A stretch of 64,000 nucleotides of DNA from Paenibacillus_E qinlingensis_A (lineage in GTDB: Bacteria > Bacillota > Bacilli > Paenibacillales > NBRC-103111): assembly GCF_031455095.1 (NCBI RefSeq), contig NZ_JAVDSB010000017.1, positions 1 through 64,000 on the forward strand, given 5' to 3'. The notes below the pieces were generated by a model. That model searched no databases and was not told where the DNA came from. It worked only from the letters and a program-made list of their open reading frames with translations. Position 1 is the stretch's first letter; each line of letters starts with the position of its first letter. The position numbers and the translations under genes are program-made. Shown here one piece after another: positions 23,690 to 32,243 of the stretch.

Positions 23690-24778
23690 TTAGCTGTTGC
23701 GTTGTTGGAAATCAGTCATGAATTCAGCAAGTGCTTTACATGAAGCGTAAGGTACAGCGTTATACGTGGATGCACGTAAACCGCCAACGCTGCGGTGACC
23801 TTTCAAACCAACAAAACCTTGCCCCTCGGTTTCTTTTATGAATTTCTTTTCCAGCTCTTCATCTTGCAAGCGGAAAGTAATATTCATGTTAGAACGGCTG
23901 CCTAGATCTACTGGTCCACGGTAGAAGCCATTGCTGCTATCGATTGCGCTGTAAATGAGGCCTGATTTTTCAATATTATTCTTTTCAATAACTGTTAATC
24001 CGCCTTGCTCCTCAATCCATTTCAACACCAGATTCACCATGTAAATGGAATAAGCCGGTGGCGTGTTATAAAGGGAATTGTTTTTGCTATGCGTTTCATA
24101 ACGCATCATCGTAGGGATTGTTTTCGGCAGATCAACGAGTAAATCGTCTTTAATAATCGCCACAGTCACACCAGACGGTCCAAGGTTCTTCTGTGCTCCC
24201 GCATAGATCATGCTGAACTTCGACACATCAACCGGGCGGCTCAAGATATCACTGGACATGTCACCGATTAAAGGTATGTTGCCTGTATCCGGGAAGCTTT
24301 GGAACTGCGCACCCTCAATGGTTTCATTGGAAGTGATGTGCAGGTAAGCTGAATTCGGATCAAGGTTAATTTCACTTAGAGCAGGAATTTTCATGAATTT
24401 CTGTTCTTTCGAAGATGCCGCAAGCGCCACTTCGCCAAACAGCGCAGCCTCTTGCACAGCTTTCTCAGCCCAAGCGCCTGTCAGCACATAGCTGCCAACC
24501 TTGCCAGCTTTTAAGAAATTCATAGGGATCATGGAGAACTGAGAGCTCGCTCCACCTGTCAGAAAGAGAATTTGGTATCCATCTGGAATACCGAAAATAC
24601 GCTTCAATAGCGCTTGTGTTTCATTATGTACTTGCTCATATTCCGAACTACGGTGAGATATTTCCATGATGGACATGCCAATACCTTTAAAATCAACAAA
24701 TTCCTCTTGCGCTCTTTGAAGTACTTCGAGCGGTAACGCCGCAGGCCCTGCGTTAAAGTTATAGGCCCTGTTTCCCAT
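23690..24778 (-). CDS. serC: Phosphoserine aminotransferase
   Basis: 362 residues. Class V PLP aminotransferase that converts 3-phosphohydroxypyruvate and glutamate to phosphoserine in serine synthesis. N-terminal FNAGPAALP, substrate segment GGASSQFSMIPMN, PLP lysine in IYAGAQKNLGPSG, and C-terminal RHSVGGLRASTYNA-type segment (GHRSVGGLRASTYNAVP). The start ATG at 24778 gives the family's MGNRAYNFNAGPA N-terminus; the GTG at 24790 overlaps the ribosome site. Single gene. Confidence 0.96.
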   Translation of the reverse strand: MGNRAYNFNAGPAALPLEVLQRAQEEFVDFKGIGMSIMEISHRSSEYEQVHNETQALLKRIFGIPDGYQILFLTGGASSQFSMIPMNFLKAGKVGSYVLTGAWAEKAVQEAALFGEVALAASSKEQKFMKIPALSEINLDPNSAYLHITSNETIEGAQFQSFPDTGNIPLIGDMSSDILSRPVDVSKFSMIYAGAQKNLGPSGVTVAIIKDDLLVDLPKTIPTMMRYETHSKNNSLYNTPPAYSIYMVNLVLKWIEEQGGLTVIEKNNIEKSGLIYSAIDSSNGFYRGPVDLGSRSNMNITFRLQDEELEKKFIKETEGQGFVGLKGHRSVGGLRASTYNAVPYASCKALAEFMTDFQQRNS

Positions 24779-24848
24779 GAGTGACCACACCTTTGCTTTT
24801 GTATTATGGCTATGATAGCAATATTCTGATCAAGCATCAAGTAAAACC

Positions 24849-25367
24849 TCAAACAAGCTCTCCAAGCGCAGGTCGAATACCGCTGTAAATTCCAACCATT
24901 TCCTCCAGCTTCATCCGAACTAGACCGCTCGAAGACGGGCATACATAATCGACAACACCGTCTACCATCGGGTTCGGTTGAATCCCCCATACAATCCCTC
25001 TGCGGCCGCTATATTGCTCATAAACACCTTTCCCCACGAAGCACACAACCTTAGGTCGGAAGTGCTCGATTTTCTCTTTCAAAATACGTCTGCCCTCTCG
25101 ATACTCCTCCGCCGTGATTTCCGCTGCGGTTAGAGAGGGGCGTGCTACGATATTTGTGAAGCCGTACCCGATTTGAAGGAGATCGCCATCCTCTTGCGGT
25201 TTGTAGAGCCTGGGCGTTAAACCCGCTTGCAGCAGGATGCGATAGAATCGATTACTCGGATTCGCATAATGATGCCCCGTTTCGCCAGATCGAATACTCG
25301 GGTTATAACCAACGAAGAGAATTTGCAGCCCCTCCGCGATATGATCTGATATTGCTGCTAATTCCAA
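24849..25367 (-). CDS. mug: G/U mismatch-specific uracil-DNA glycosylase
   Basis: 172 residues. Excises uracil (and some thymine) from mismatches with G. Family motif 1 FVGYNPSIRSGETGHHYANPSN near residues 18-39 includes the catalytic Asn in GYNPS, and the C-terminal motif NPMVDGVVDYVCPSSSGL corresponds to the NPSGLS-type loop. The TTG at 25367 follows AAGGCGGTG at good spacing. It lies between serC and the DUF1501 gene with short gaps. Confidence 0.88.
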   Translation of the reverse strand: MELAAISDHIAEGLQILFVGYNPSIRSGETGHHYANPSNRFYRILLQAGLTPRLYKPQEDGDLLQIGYGFTNIVARPSLTAAEITAEEYREGRRILKEKIEHFRPKVVCFVGKGVYEQYSGRRGIVWGIQPNPMVDGVVDYVCPSSSGLVRMKLEEMVGIYSGIRPALGELV

Positions 25368-25391
25368 GCGTGCACCGCCTTCTATCTCTCA

Positions 25392-26624
25392 TTATATGAA
25401 CTTTAAGTTCTCATAAGATTTGCCCAGCACGCTGGTTGTATCTCCTTTTAACCACGAGTCAATTAACGTGCTATAGACGGATCGGAAATCCACCTCATAT
25501 TTTAAATCATCATTGTCTAGATTACTCAAGTTGGAATAGGCGCCATACAGCCCGCCTTTTACTTTACCGCCAATAACGAACATCGGCGCCGCTGTACCGT
25601 GGTCTGTCCCACCGCTTCCGTTCTCTTTCACGCGACGTCCGAACTCCGAAAATACCATCACAGCCACACGATCCTGTAATCCTTGTGCCTGCAAATCCTG
25701 GTAGAAGGCCGTCAGCCCTTCATCGACTTGAGTAAGCATTTGTGCATGCTGCTGCTTTTCATCCGCATGATCATCAAATCCACCTACCTCTACATTGAAG
25801 AGTCGCGTACCCGACTTTCCAGCCAACAGCTTCGTCACAAGCTGCAAGTCTCTCGCAAAATTCGAATTCGGGTACTCTATTTTCTTTGTATAGGTGGCGG
25901 CCAGTGATTGAATCGCTTCGACGCTCTTATAGGCTTCTGACCCTCTGGTTGATGCAACACGCAGCTGTTCCAACGGATTGGATGCCCCATACATATCCAA
26001 GAAGGCTTTGGTTATTCTATTCTTGTCCATGAGTGCCGTCTTAGGATCAAATACATGATAGGATTCCAGGGATTGAATCACGGGAAAGCTGGATTGATCT
26101 GAGGCGAATGCTTTGCTGCCTGAACCGCCAATTTGAATCACTTTGAGCGGGTTTGGATTATGCTGCAAGGAAGACTCCGCGTATCTGGCCAACCAGCCGC
26201 TGCGGCTGATCTTTGCAGGTTCTGCCGTTTGCCAGATCTCCATAGAGCGAAAGTGGGAACGATTAGGCTCGGGATAACCAACTCCTTGTATAATAGCCAT
26301 TTTGCCTAACTTATACAACGCCGCTAAGCCCGTGAGACTGGGATGCAGGCCAACTTGATTATTAAGGGTCAAGACTTCTTTTTGCGCATACGCCAGCGTT
26401 GGGCGCGTATCATAGTATATGCCTTGTCCATATGGAATCAACGTATTCATGCCGTCATTCCCGCCGCTTAATTGCACAACAACTAGCACCGGGTCATCCA
26501 CGTCGGGTTCGGAGCTACCAGCCCATATAGATTTCCCTGTTTCTGTGAACAGTGCACCGCCAAGCCCCAGGGTTGCGAATAACGCCGTACCTTTAATTAG
26601 AAAATCTCTTCTCGTTAATTTCAC
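25392..26624 (-). CDS. DUF1501 family protein with Tat signal
   Basis: 410 residues. N-terminal twin-arginine signal (LTRRDFLIKGTALFATLGLGG), then a sulfatase-like/alkaline-phosphatase fold region with QLSGGNDGMNTLIPY, NRSHFRSMEIWQTAEP, and late FSEFGRRVKENGSGGTDHGTAAPMFVIGG. It is exported folded. The GTG start at 26624 follows GGGGGGAA. It sits 12 bp after a DUF1800 gene, a pairing found widely in bacteria. The biochemical role of the pair is unknown. Confidence 0.88.
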   Translation of the reverse strand: MKLTRRDFLIKGTALFATLGLGGALFTETGKSIWAGSSEPDVDDPVLVVVQLSGGNDGMNTLIPYGQGIYYDTRPTLAYAQKEVLTLNNQVGLHPSLTGLAALYKLGKMAIIQGVGYPEPNRSHFRSMEIWQTAEPAKISRSGWLARYAESSLQHNPNPLKVIQIGGSGSKAFASDQSSFPVIQSLESYHVFDPKTALMDKNRITKAFLDMYGASNPLEQLRVASTRGSEAYKSVEAIQSLAATYTKKIEYPNSNFARDLQLVTKLLAGKSGTRLFNVEVGGFDDHADEKQQHAQMLTQVDEGLTAFYQDLQAQGLQDRVAVMVFSEFGRRVKENGSGGTDHGTAAPMFVIGGKVKGGLYGAYSNLSNLDNDDLKYEVDFRSVYSTLIDSWLKGDTTSVLGKSYENLKFI

Positions 26625-26635
26625 AAAGTTCCCCC

Positions 26636-27964
26636 CTATTTCATTTGAGCTTCTGGACTGATCAATACGAGCTGCAAGAGACCGCGCAAGCCTGTCAGCT
26701 TCTGCTTCACTTGCGCGTTATGTACAATGGTATCGTCTGCATACGCACTTAAGCTTCGCTGTGTTTGTTCGGATAAATCCGTAACTCCTATGCGCTCTGC
26801 ATAAATCTTCGCCCAGGCCAATGACGAATCTCCTTGATCAGGTTTAATTTCTGGCGCGTTCAGCTGTTGCCCGTTCATTTGCTTTGCAATGCCCTCCGCG
26901 AACTGATATCTCGCCAATAAGCAATTCGTTGTGAGCCATGAGGCGCCGCCTCTCCAGCCCGCAACGTCAGGAGGGACGAATAGCTCCTGCCCCATCTTGC
27001 GCATCGCTTGCGCGTGCCCCTTGGCGACTGAGAGCTTGCAGCTTTTGAGAATACCTGCTACATAATCCGCCGGTGTTTTGATAAGCGCCATCCTATGATT
27101 CTCTGCGTAGAATTCATCGGATAGGAATAGTTCTTGCAGCACTTCCCCCACGGTTTGTTTTTGTGTGATTAATGCTGCTAGGCTCTGAACCCAGCTATCC
27201 GAAGGTGTATCGGTTGCAAAATAGTGCAACAACTTAACAGCTAAGAACATCGGCAAAGCTTTTTGATGAAATAAAATGTCAATCACATCATCTGCATCTA
27301 ACTTACCGCTTTCTCCCAGCAATGTTTTGGCATCGTTATCGTGTTGCTTCGCATTATAGTTCACCTTATGTTCGTTCTTATTATACGACCAGCCAGTGAG
27401 CGCCCGCGCCGACTCCTTCACATCCGTCTCGGTATAATGGCCGATACCTAGCGTGAATAGCTCCATCACCTCACGTGCATAATTCTCATTCGGCTTGCCC
27501 TTCTTGTTCTGATTCACATCCAGCCAAATCATCATGGCAGGGTCCTTGCCGATTTCAGTAAGCAGCTCTTTGAAGTTCCCCAGGGCATAGGTGCGAAAAA
27601 GGTCATTTTGTTTCGCCATAAGTGAGGCATCCTTCACTTTATAATTAGCTGTCGCAAAATGACCATGCCAAAACAGCGTCATCTTCTCAATGAGCGGCGT
27701 AGGAGAATTGACCATGCGATGCAGCCAATATATCTGCTGATCCACCAGTTGCAGCGGATCCAAGGCTTTTTTACCATCCGAATGAAATTGATCGAAGGGA
27801 GCTAGATCCGGTGCTTGATCAAGCACTTTCTTACCGCTGACTAAACGCCGCACCGTTTCCTCCCTGCCTAACGACAAGCAAGTCGCAATCTCCTCTTTCG
27901 TTGTACCAAATCCTGCACGACCTAACAAATGAACAACTTCCTTGTTCGTCCATTGAGCTCCCAT
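26636..27964 (-). CDS. DUF1800 family protein
   Basis: About 442 residues. Family motifs: HLLGRAGFGTTKEEI at the N-terminus, MTLFWHGHFATANYKV, NQNKKGKPNENYAREVMELFTLGIGHYTE, AARALTGW-type segment (ESARALTGWSYN), and PPDVAGWRGGASWLTTNCLLARY. The ATG at 27964 is preceded by GGTGGGAAGA. It has no clear signal peptide, unlike the DUF1501 partner, and probably acts with it. Function unknown. Confidence 0.87.
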   Translation of the reverse strand: MGAQWTNKEVVHLLGRAGFGTTKEEIATCLSLGREETVRRLVSGKKVLDQAPDLAPFDQFHSDGKKALDPLQLVDQQIYWLHRMVNSPTPLIEKMTLFWHGHFATANYKVKDASLMAKQNDLFRTYALGNFKELLTEIGKDPAMMIWLDVNQNKKGKPNENYAREVMELFTLGIGHYTETDVKESARALTGWSYNKNEHKVNYNAKQHDNDAKTLLGESGKLDADDVIDILFHQKALPMFLAVKLLHYFATDTPSDSWVQSLAALITQKQTVGEVLQELFLSDEFYAENHRMALIKTPADYVAGILKSCKLSVAKGHAQAMRKMGQELFVPPDVAGWRGGASWLTTNCLLARYQFAEGIAKQMNGQQLNAPEIKPDQGDSSLAWAKIYAERIGVTDLSEQTQRSLSAYADDTIVHNAQVKQKLTGLRGLLQLVLISPEAQMK

Positions 27965-28028
27965 ATTCTTCCCACCGTTCATTTTTTACCACACTGTACC
28001 ATATAATTGTGTCAAAAGTGTGTAGAAA

Positions 28029-28067
28029 TACAAAAAAGGCCAAGTCTAGTGACTTGGTCCTTTTTGT
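28029..28067. terminator. Bidirectional terminator
   Basis: AAAAAGGCCAAGTC pairs with GACTTGGTCCTTTTT around TAGT. On the minus strand it ends the FMN reductase gene (stop at 28095). Confidence 0.88.
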
Positions 28068-28094
28068 ATTTCTATATATATTAACGCGTTACCC

Positions 28095-28646
28095 TTATGC
28101 TCGTCCCGAAAGCTGCTCAGCAAGCGTAAGAAAAGAGCCGACCACACGACGTATTCTCTTATCGATATCGGGTTGAATGTCTTCGAAGCTAGCATCTACA
28201 CGGAAGCTCTTCCGTTGATCCCCGCCAATAGAAATCCATTCCGGACAGTTAATTCCGTGAAGATTGCGAACCGTCGTCTGCATCTGTGTCAGCGAGCTGA
28301 CAGCAACTGCTCCACCTGAGGAGCTGATAGATAGCACGGCTTTATTCTTGAAATGATCCTGCCCAACATGATCAAGCGCATTTTTCAATACCCCCGACAT
28401 GCCGCTATGATATTCTGGGGTTGCTAGTACAATCGCATCGGCGGACAGCATCGCACGTTTAAATGCCTCCAAGGCTGGGTGAGTGTCCCCTTCAACTTCA
28501 GGCGAATAGAACGGTAACGGTGTTCGGAATAGATCTAGGAGTGCTACATCATGTTGTTCCTGCATAGCCAAATGCTGAATATATGCGGCAAGTCTTGTAC
28601 TTGTAGCAGCGCTATGATTACTTCCCGCAACAATCGTAATTTTCAT
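28095..28646 (-). CDS. NAD(P)H-dependent FMN reductase
   Basis: 183 residues, flavodoxin-like fold of the FMN reductase/azoreductase family: N-terminal phosphate loop VAGSNHSAATSTRLA, mid motif ATPEYHSGMSGVLKNALD, and SISSSGGAVAVSSLTQMQ. Reduces flavin or a bound quinone/azo substrate with NAD(P)H. ATG at 28646 preceded by AAGGAAGG at nine bases. Monocistronic between two terminators. The true electron acceptor is unknown. Confidence 0.88.
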   Translation of the reverse strand: MKITIVAGSNHSAATSTRLAAYIQHLAMQEQHDVALLDLFRTPLPFYSPEVEGDTHPALEAFKRAMLSADAIVLATPEYHSGMSGVLKNALDHVGQDHFKNKAVLSISSSGGAVAVSSLTQMQTTVRNLHGINCPEWISIGGDQRKSFRVDASFEDIQPDIDKRIRRVVGSFLTLAEQLSGRA

Positions 28647-28731
28647 TAATGTCATCCTTCCTTTGCTAAACATCTCTCGCTAATTATACCTGACAATCAT
28701 ACTTTGTATATATTTATGTTTAGTAATTATT

Positions 28732-28776
28732 AAAAAAGAAAACTGCTCCTCCATAGCGTCCTATGAAGGGGCAGTT
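28732..28776 (-). terminator. Terminator of glnA
   Basis: On the minus strand AACTGCCCCTTCATAG pairs with CTATGGAGGAGCAGTT around GACG, followed by TTCTTTTTTA. It lies 30 bp past the stop. Confidence 0.85.
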
Positions 28777-28806
28777 CCTATGATCATACTTGATAAGTGC
28801 TAAAGA

Positions 28807-30231
28807 TTAGCAATCGAAGTAAAGGTTGTACTCGTGCGGGTGAATACGGATTGCAACTTGTTTCGCTTCGCCGCGTTTCAAGTCGATGTAGTTATCAATG
28901 AAGTCTTGTGTGAATACGCCGCCTTCAAGCAAGAAGTCGGAATCAGCTGCAAGAGCATCCAAAGCTTCGTCTAATGTACCAGGAACGCTGCGGATTTCAG
29001 CTTTCTCAGCATCTGACATTTCATAGATATTCGTATCGAAAGGACCGTATCCAAGAGCACGTGGATCGATTTTCTTTTTGATACCGTCAAGGCCAGCCAT
29101 CAACATTGCTGCGAAAGCAAGGTATGGGTTAGCTGTGCTATCAGGTGTACGGAACTCAATACGGCAACCTTTTGGTGTCACAGCTGCGATTGGAATACGA
29201 ACTGCTGCAGAACGGTTACCTTTGGAGAATACAAGGTTTACCGGAGCTTCGTAACCAGGAACTAGACGTTTGAAGGAGTTTGTACTTGGGTTCGTGATCG
29301 CGATCAACGCTGGAGCGTGATACAGGATACCACCGATGTAGTTGATAGCCATTTCGGAAAGGTTAGCATATGCGCCTTTTTCGTAGAACAAAGGGTTACC
29401 TTCGTTGAAAATGGACATATGAACGTGCATTCCGCTACCGTTGTCACCAAATAGTGGTTTCGGCATGAAAGTAGCTACTTTACCGTATTCTCTCGCTGTG
29501 TTAGCAACGATGTACTTGTATTTAAGCAGGTTGTCTGCTGTTTTAGTCAATGTGTCAAAACGGAAGTTGATTTCAGCTTGACCAGCTGTTGCCACTTCGT
29601 GGTGATGACGTTCGATGCGTAGACCTGCGTCAGCAAGTTTATTACACATTTCGGAACGGATATCTTGTTGAGAATCGATTGGAGCTACTGGAACGTAACC
29701 GCCTTTAACTGGAACTTTATAAGCAAGGTTACCGCCTTCTTCTTTACGGCCTGTGTTCCAACCAGCTTCTTCGGAGTCAACTTCGAAATAAGATTTGTTC
29801 ATACCATTTTCGAAACGTACATCATCAAAAATGAAGAATTCGGATTCTGGCGCGAAGTATGCAGTTGTACCAACACCAGTTGTTTGCAAATACTCTTCAG
29901 CCTTTTGAGCGATGCTACGTGGATCACGGTCATAACGGTCGCCTTCAGGTGTATGGATGTTGCTCATAATAACTAGTGTAGGGTGTGCTGTGAAAGGATC
30001 TACATACGCAGTTTCCGTATCTGGCATCATTACCATGTCAGATTGTTCAATACCACGGAATCCTGGGATGGAAGAACCGTCAAAAGCTACGCCATTTACG
30101 AATGTTTCTTCATCTACTTCTGTAGAAGGCAAAGAGATATGCTGCGCTTTACCGGAAAGACCAACGAAACGAAAATCTACCCACTCAATATTTTTTTCCT
30201 TGATAAGGTTCAACACGTTTTGAACTGACAT
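28807..30231 (-). CDS. glnA: Glutamine synthetase type I, GSI-beta subtype
   Basis: 474 residues, longer than the 444-residue GSI-alpha of B. subtilis. It contains the GSI-beta insert (GWNTGRKEEGGNLAYKVPVK) and a Tyr at about 403 in NIYEMS, aligned with the adenylylated Tyr of enteric enzymes (NLYDLP). Active-site features: AFDGSSIPGF, APESEFFIFDD, HHHEVATAGQAE, FGDNGSGMHVHMS, and RIPIAAVTPKGCRIEFRTPD. It forms glutamine from glutamate, ammonia and ATP. Not preceded by glnR, unlike the B. subtilis glnRA operon. A consensus GlnR/TnrA site lies about 140 bp upstream. Confidence 0.96.
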   Translation of the reverse strand: MSVQNVLNLIKEKNIEWVDFRFVGLSGKAQHISLPSTEVDEETFVNGVAFDGSSIPGFRGIEQSDMVMMPDTETAYVDPFTAHPTLVIMSNIHTPEGDRYDRDPRSIAQKAEEYLQTTGVGTTAYFAPESEFFIFDDVRFENGMNKSYFEVDSEEAGWNTGRKEEGGNLAYKVPVKGGYVPVAPIDSQQDIRSEMCNKLADAGLRIERHHHEVATAGQAEINFRFDTLTKTADNLLKYKYIVANTAREYGKVATFMPKPLFGDNGSGMHVHMSIFNEGNPLFYEKGAYANLSEMAINYIGGILYHAPALIAITNPSTNSFKRLVPGYEAPVNLVFSKGNRSAAVRIPIAAVTPKGCRIEFRTPDSTANPYLAFAAMLMAGLDGIKKKIDPRALGYGPFDTNIYEMSDAEKAEIRSVPGTLDEALDALAADSDFLLEGGVFTQDFIDNYIDLKRGEAKQVAIRIHPHEYNLYFDC

Positions 30232-30310
30232 TTAAAAAACCCTCCCATTTCCGTACATTCAACGTACTTTGCATGATTAATGTTCAACTTTTGCTTGTTT
30301 TCTTTCACAT

Positions 30311-30340
30311 ATTATATAGCGATTCCTCTAAGACAGTCAA
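30311..30340 (-). promoter_or_regulatory. glnA promoter
   Basis: On the minus strand TTGACT (complement of 30335-30340) and TATAAT (complement of 30311-30316) are 18 bp apart. About 80 bp of leader follow before the glnA start. Confidence 0.7.
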
Positions 30341-30368
30341 TACTTATGTCAGGTATTTTTTAAAGATG

Positions 30369-30385
30369 TGTAAGCTATGCTTACA
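30369..30385. promoter_or_regulatory. GlnR/TnrA binding site upstream of glnA
   Basis: TGTAAGCTATGCTTACA is an exact match to the GlnR/TnrA pattern TGTNAN7TNACA and a near-complete palindrome. It lies 29 bp upstream of the glnA -35 box. Confidence 0.8.
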
Positions 30386-30422
30386 CAATTTCACATAGTT
30401 CTCATATATCCAAAAACAGGAA

Positions 30423-30451
30423 ACGGATTCCCCTATTTCTTGGGAATCCGT
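30423..30451 (-). terminator. Probable terminator of aroF
   Basis: CGGATTCCC and GGGAATCCG form a perfect 9-bp stem with a nine-base loop. On the minus strand TTTCCTGTTTTT follows, a broken T-run. It starts 18 bp past the stop codon. Confidence 0.65.
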
Positions 30452-30468
30452 TGGTCTGAATCCGTATA

Positions 30469-31512
30469 TTAGGCCAAAATAGGCTCTTTCTTCGTATCAA
30501 ACTTCTTGCCTAGCAATGGAGCCAGCTTCTCAAGATCATTCAGCAAGTGAGCAAATTGATCTGGGAACAACGACTGTACGCCGTCGCCTGTCATTGAATT
30601 ATCAGGATCCGTGTGCATTTCAATAATTAATCCGTCCGCACCCGCTGCTACAGATGCCTTCGTCATTGGCACTACAAGCTCTCTGCGTCCTGTGCCATGA
30701 CTTGGATCGGAGATGACTGGCAAGTGACTTAATTGTTTAAGTACAGGAATCGCTGATAAATCTAACGTGTTACGTGTGTAAGTCTCGAATGTACGGATTC
30801 CGCGTTCACAAAGCATAACGTTCGGATTGCCGCCAGCAAGAATGTATTCCGCTGCGTTCAAGAATTCGTCATACGTAGAGCTAAATCCACGTTTCAGCAA
30901 AACTGGGGTTTGAATCGTTCCTAATTTGCGAAGAAGATCAAAGTTCTGCATATTCCGTGTTCCTACTTGAAGAATGTCCGCGTATTGCGCACAGACATCT
31001 ACGTACTCCGGCGTCATAACTTCTGTAATCGTAAGTAGACCATGTTTTTTACCTGCTTCTGCCATCATGATCAAACCTTCAACGCCTACACCTTGGAAAC
31101 TGTAAGGACCTGTTCTTGGTTTAAAAGCACCGCCGCGAAGCACCTGTCCGCCAGCTGCTTTCACTAAGCGCGCAATCTCATCGATTTGCTCTGGTGTTTC
31201 TACAGCACAAGGTCCACCCATGACAACAAGTTGTTCGCCACCGATTTCAACACCTTTAATAGAAATAACAGTATCGGCTGGGTGGAAATCGCGGCTAGCC
31301 AACTTGTATGATTTCGAAATTTTAACTACTTGCTCTACACCAGACATCTGACGAAGCTGTTCGGCTAATTTCGGATCCGCTTGACCGATGATCCCAATTA
31401 CTGTACGATCCTCACCTTTGGATACATGAGCTTGAACCCCTTGCTTCTCGATAAATTGGACAATTTCCTGAATACGCTCATCTGACGTTTTGTTCGATGT
31501 AATTGCGATCAT
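30469..31512 (-). CDS. aroF: 3-deoxy-7-phosphoheptulonate synthase, type I-beta
   Basis: 347 residues. First step of the shikimate pathway: phosphoenolpyruvate plus erythrose 4-phosphate gives DAHP. N-terminal ferredoxin-like regulatory domain (about 1-70) followed by the TIM barrel with GGPCAVETPEQI, RGGAFKPRTGPYSFQG, TEVMTPEYVD, LQVGTRNMQNFDLL, LLKRGFSSTYDEFL and SDPSHGTGRRE. The ATG at 31512 has AGGAG at ten bases; the GTG at 31521 sits too close to that site. The regulatory domain usually makes such enzymes feedback-sensitive. Confidence 0.95.
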   Translation of the reverse strand: MIAITSNKTSDERIQEIVQFIEKQGVQAHVSKGEDRTVIGIIGQADPKLAEQLRQMSGVEQVVKISKSYKLASRDFHPADTVISIKGVEIGGEQLVVMGGPCAVETPEQIDEIARLVKAAGGQVLRGGAFKPRTGPYSFQGVGVEGLIMMAEAGKKHGLLTITEVMTPEYVDVCAQYADILQVGTRNMQNFDLLRKLGTIQTPVLLKRGFSSTYDEFLNAAEYILAGGNPNVMLCERGIRTFETYTRNTLDLSAIPVLKQLSHLPVISDPSHGTGRRELVVPMTKASVAAGADGLIIEMHTDPDNSMTGDGVQSLFPDQFAHLLNDLEKLAPLLGKKFDTKKEPILA

Positions 31513-31631
31513 GTGATCCACGCTCCTAATTCATATGATATGGGATAATTTATTATAAATTTCACTTACACACTTCAACGCTTGTTCGCTTCTACGCTTT
31601 TATGCTTTTAACCACTAAAGCAAATATACAA

Positions 31632-31655
31632 CGCTTGACGATATTTCGTCAAGCG
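31632..31655 (-). terminator. Hairpin after the DUF2062 gene
   Basis: CGCTTGACGA and TCGTCAAGCG form a perfect 10-bp stem with a four-base loop, 13 bp past the DUF2062 stop. No true T-run follows (TTGTATATTT), so it is a weak terminator or an mRNA-stabilising hairpin. Confidence 0.55.
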
Positions 31656-31667
31656 CAAATTTATTAT

Positions 31668-32180
31668 CTATTCTTTTGTTTCCGCAGGAGCCAACTGATC
31701 CTTACGGATTCTACGTTTTTCTTTACGGCGATTCGTGTGGTATTTAAGTAGGAGCACGACAGGGAAATAGGCAATAAGACCAAGAAAAAGACCAACGACC
31801 ATCCCACCGACAATTAAATCCAAACCGCTGCGAATAATATTAGAGAGCAGATGCGGCAGATGATGGATCAGATAGATCTTAAAATGCTTCGGCACTAAAT
31901 ATTCCCCGACCTGCTTATTAAGAATGGAAAAAGGTATATAGATGACTTTACCGAACACAAAGCCAATTAATGCCGCAGGCAAGTTCCCTCTCAGTAGATA
32001 AACCAAAGGAAAAATAAGAACGAACGCAAATCCTGCTGTCGGTAAAGTGAACATCTCAACGAATAGACCAATCGAAAATCCCCTTGCTACCATGGAAGGT
32101 CCACCCTTGGCACGTAAAAGAAGTAAATATTTGAACTTAAACCAACGTTTGGTACTTTTCCAATCGTAGCGAGCTTTCAT
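31668..32180 (-). CDS. DUF2062 membrane protein
   Basis: About 170 residues. Basic N-terminus (MKARYDWKSTKRWFKFKY), then two hydrophobic helical hairpins (about 30-60 and 115-150), and a basic C-terminal tail (RRKEKRRIRKDQ). It fits DUF2062. AAGGTGA lies before the paired ATGs at 32183/32180; the earlier ATG at 32207 lacks a ribosome site. It follows ispH by about 60 bp on the same strand and may share its transcript. Function unknown. Confidence 0.8.
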   Translation of the reverse strand: MKARYDWKSTKRWFKFKYLLLLRAKGGPSMVARGFSIGLFVEMFTLPTAGFAFVLIFPLVYLLRGNLPAALIGFVFGKVIYIPFSILNKQVGEYLVPKHFKIYLIHHLPHLLSNIIRSGLDLIVGGMVVGLFLGLIAYFPVVLLLKYHTNRRKEKRRIRKDQLAPAETKE

Positions 32181-32243
32181 CATTTTCACCTTCTGAGTAC
32201 TTTGCATGCTAGTTTCAATCCCGTCGAGTGGAATAAGCAGGAA

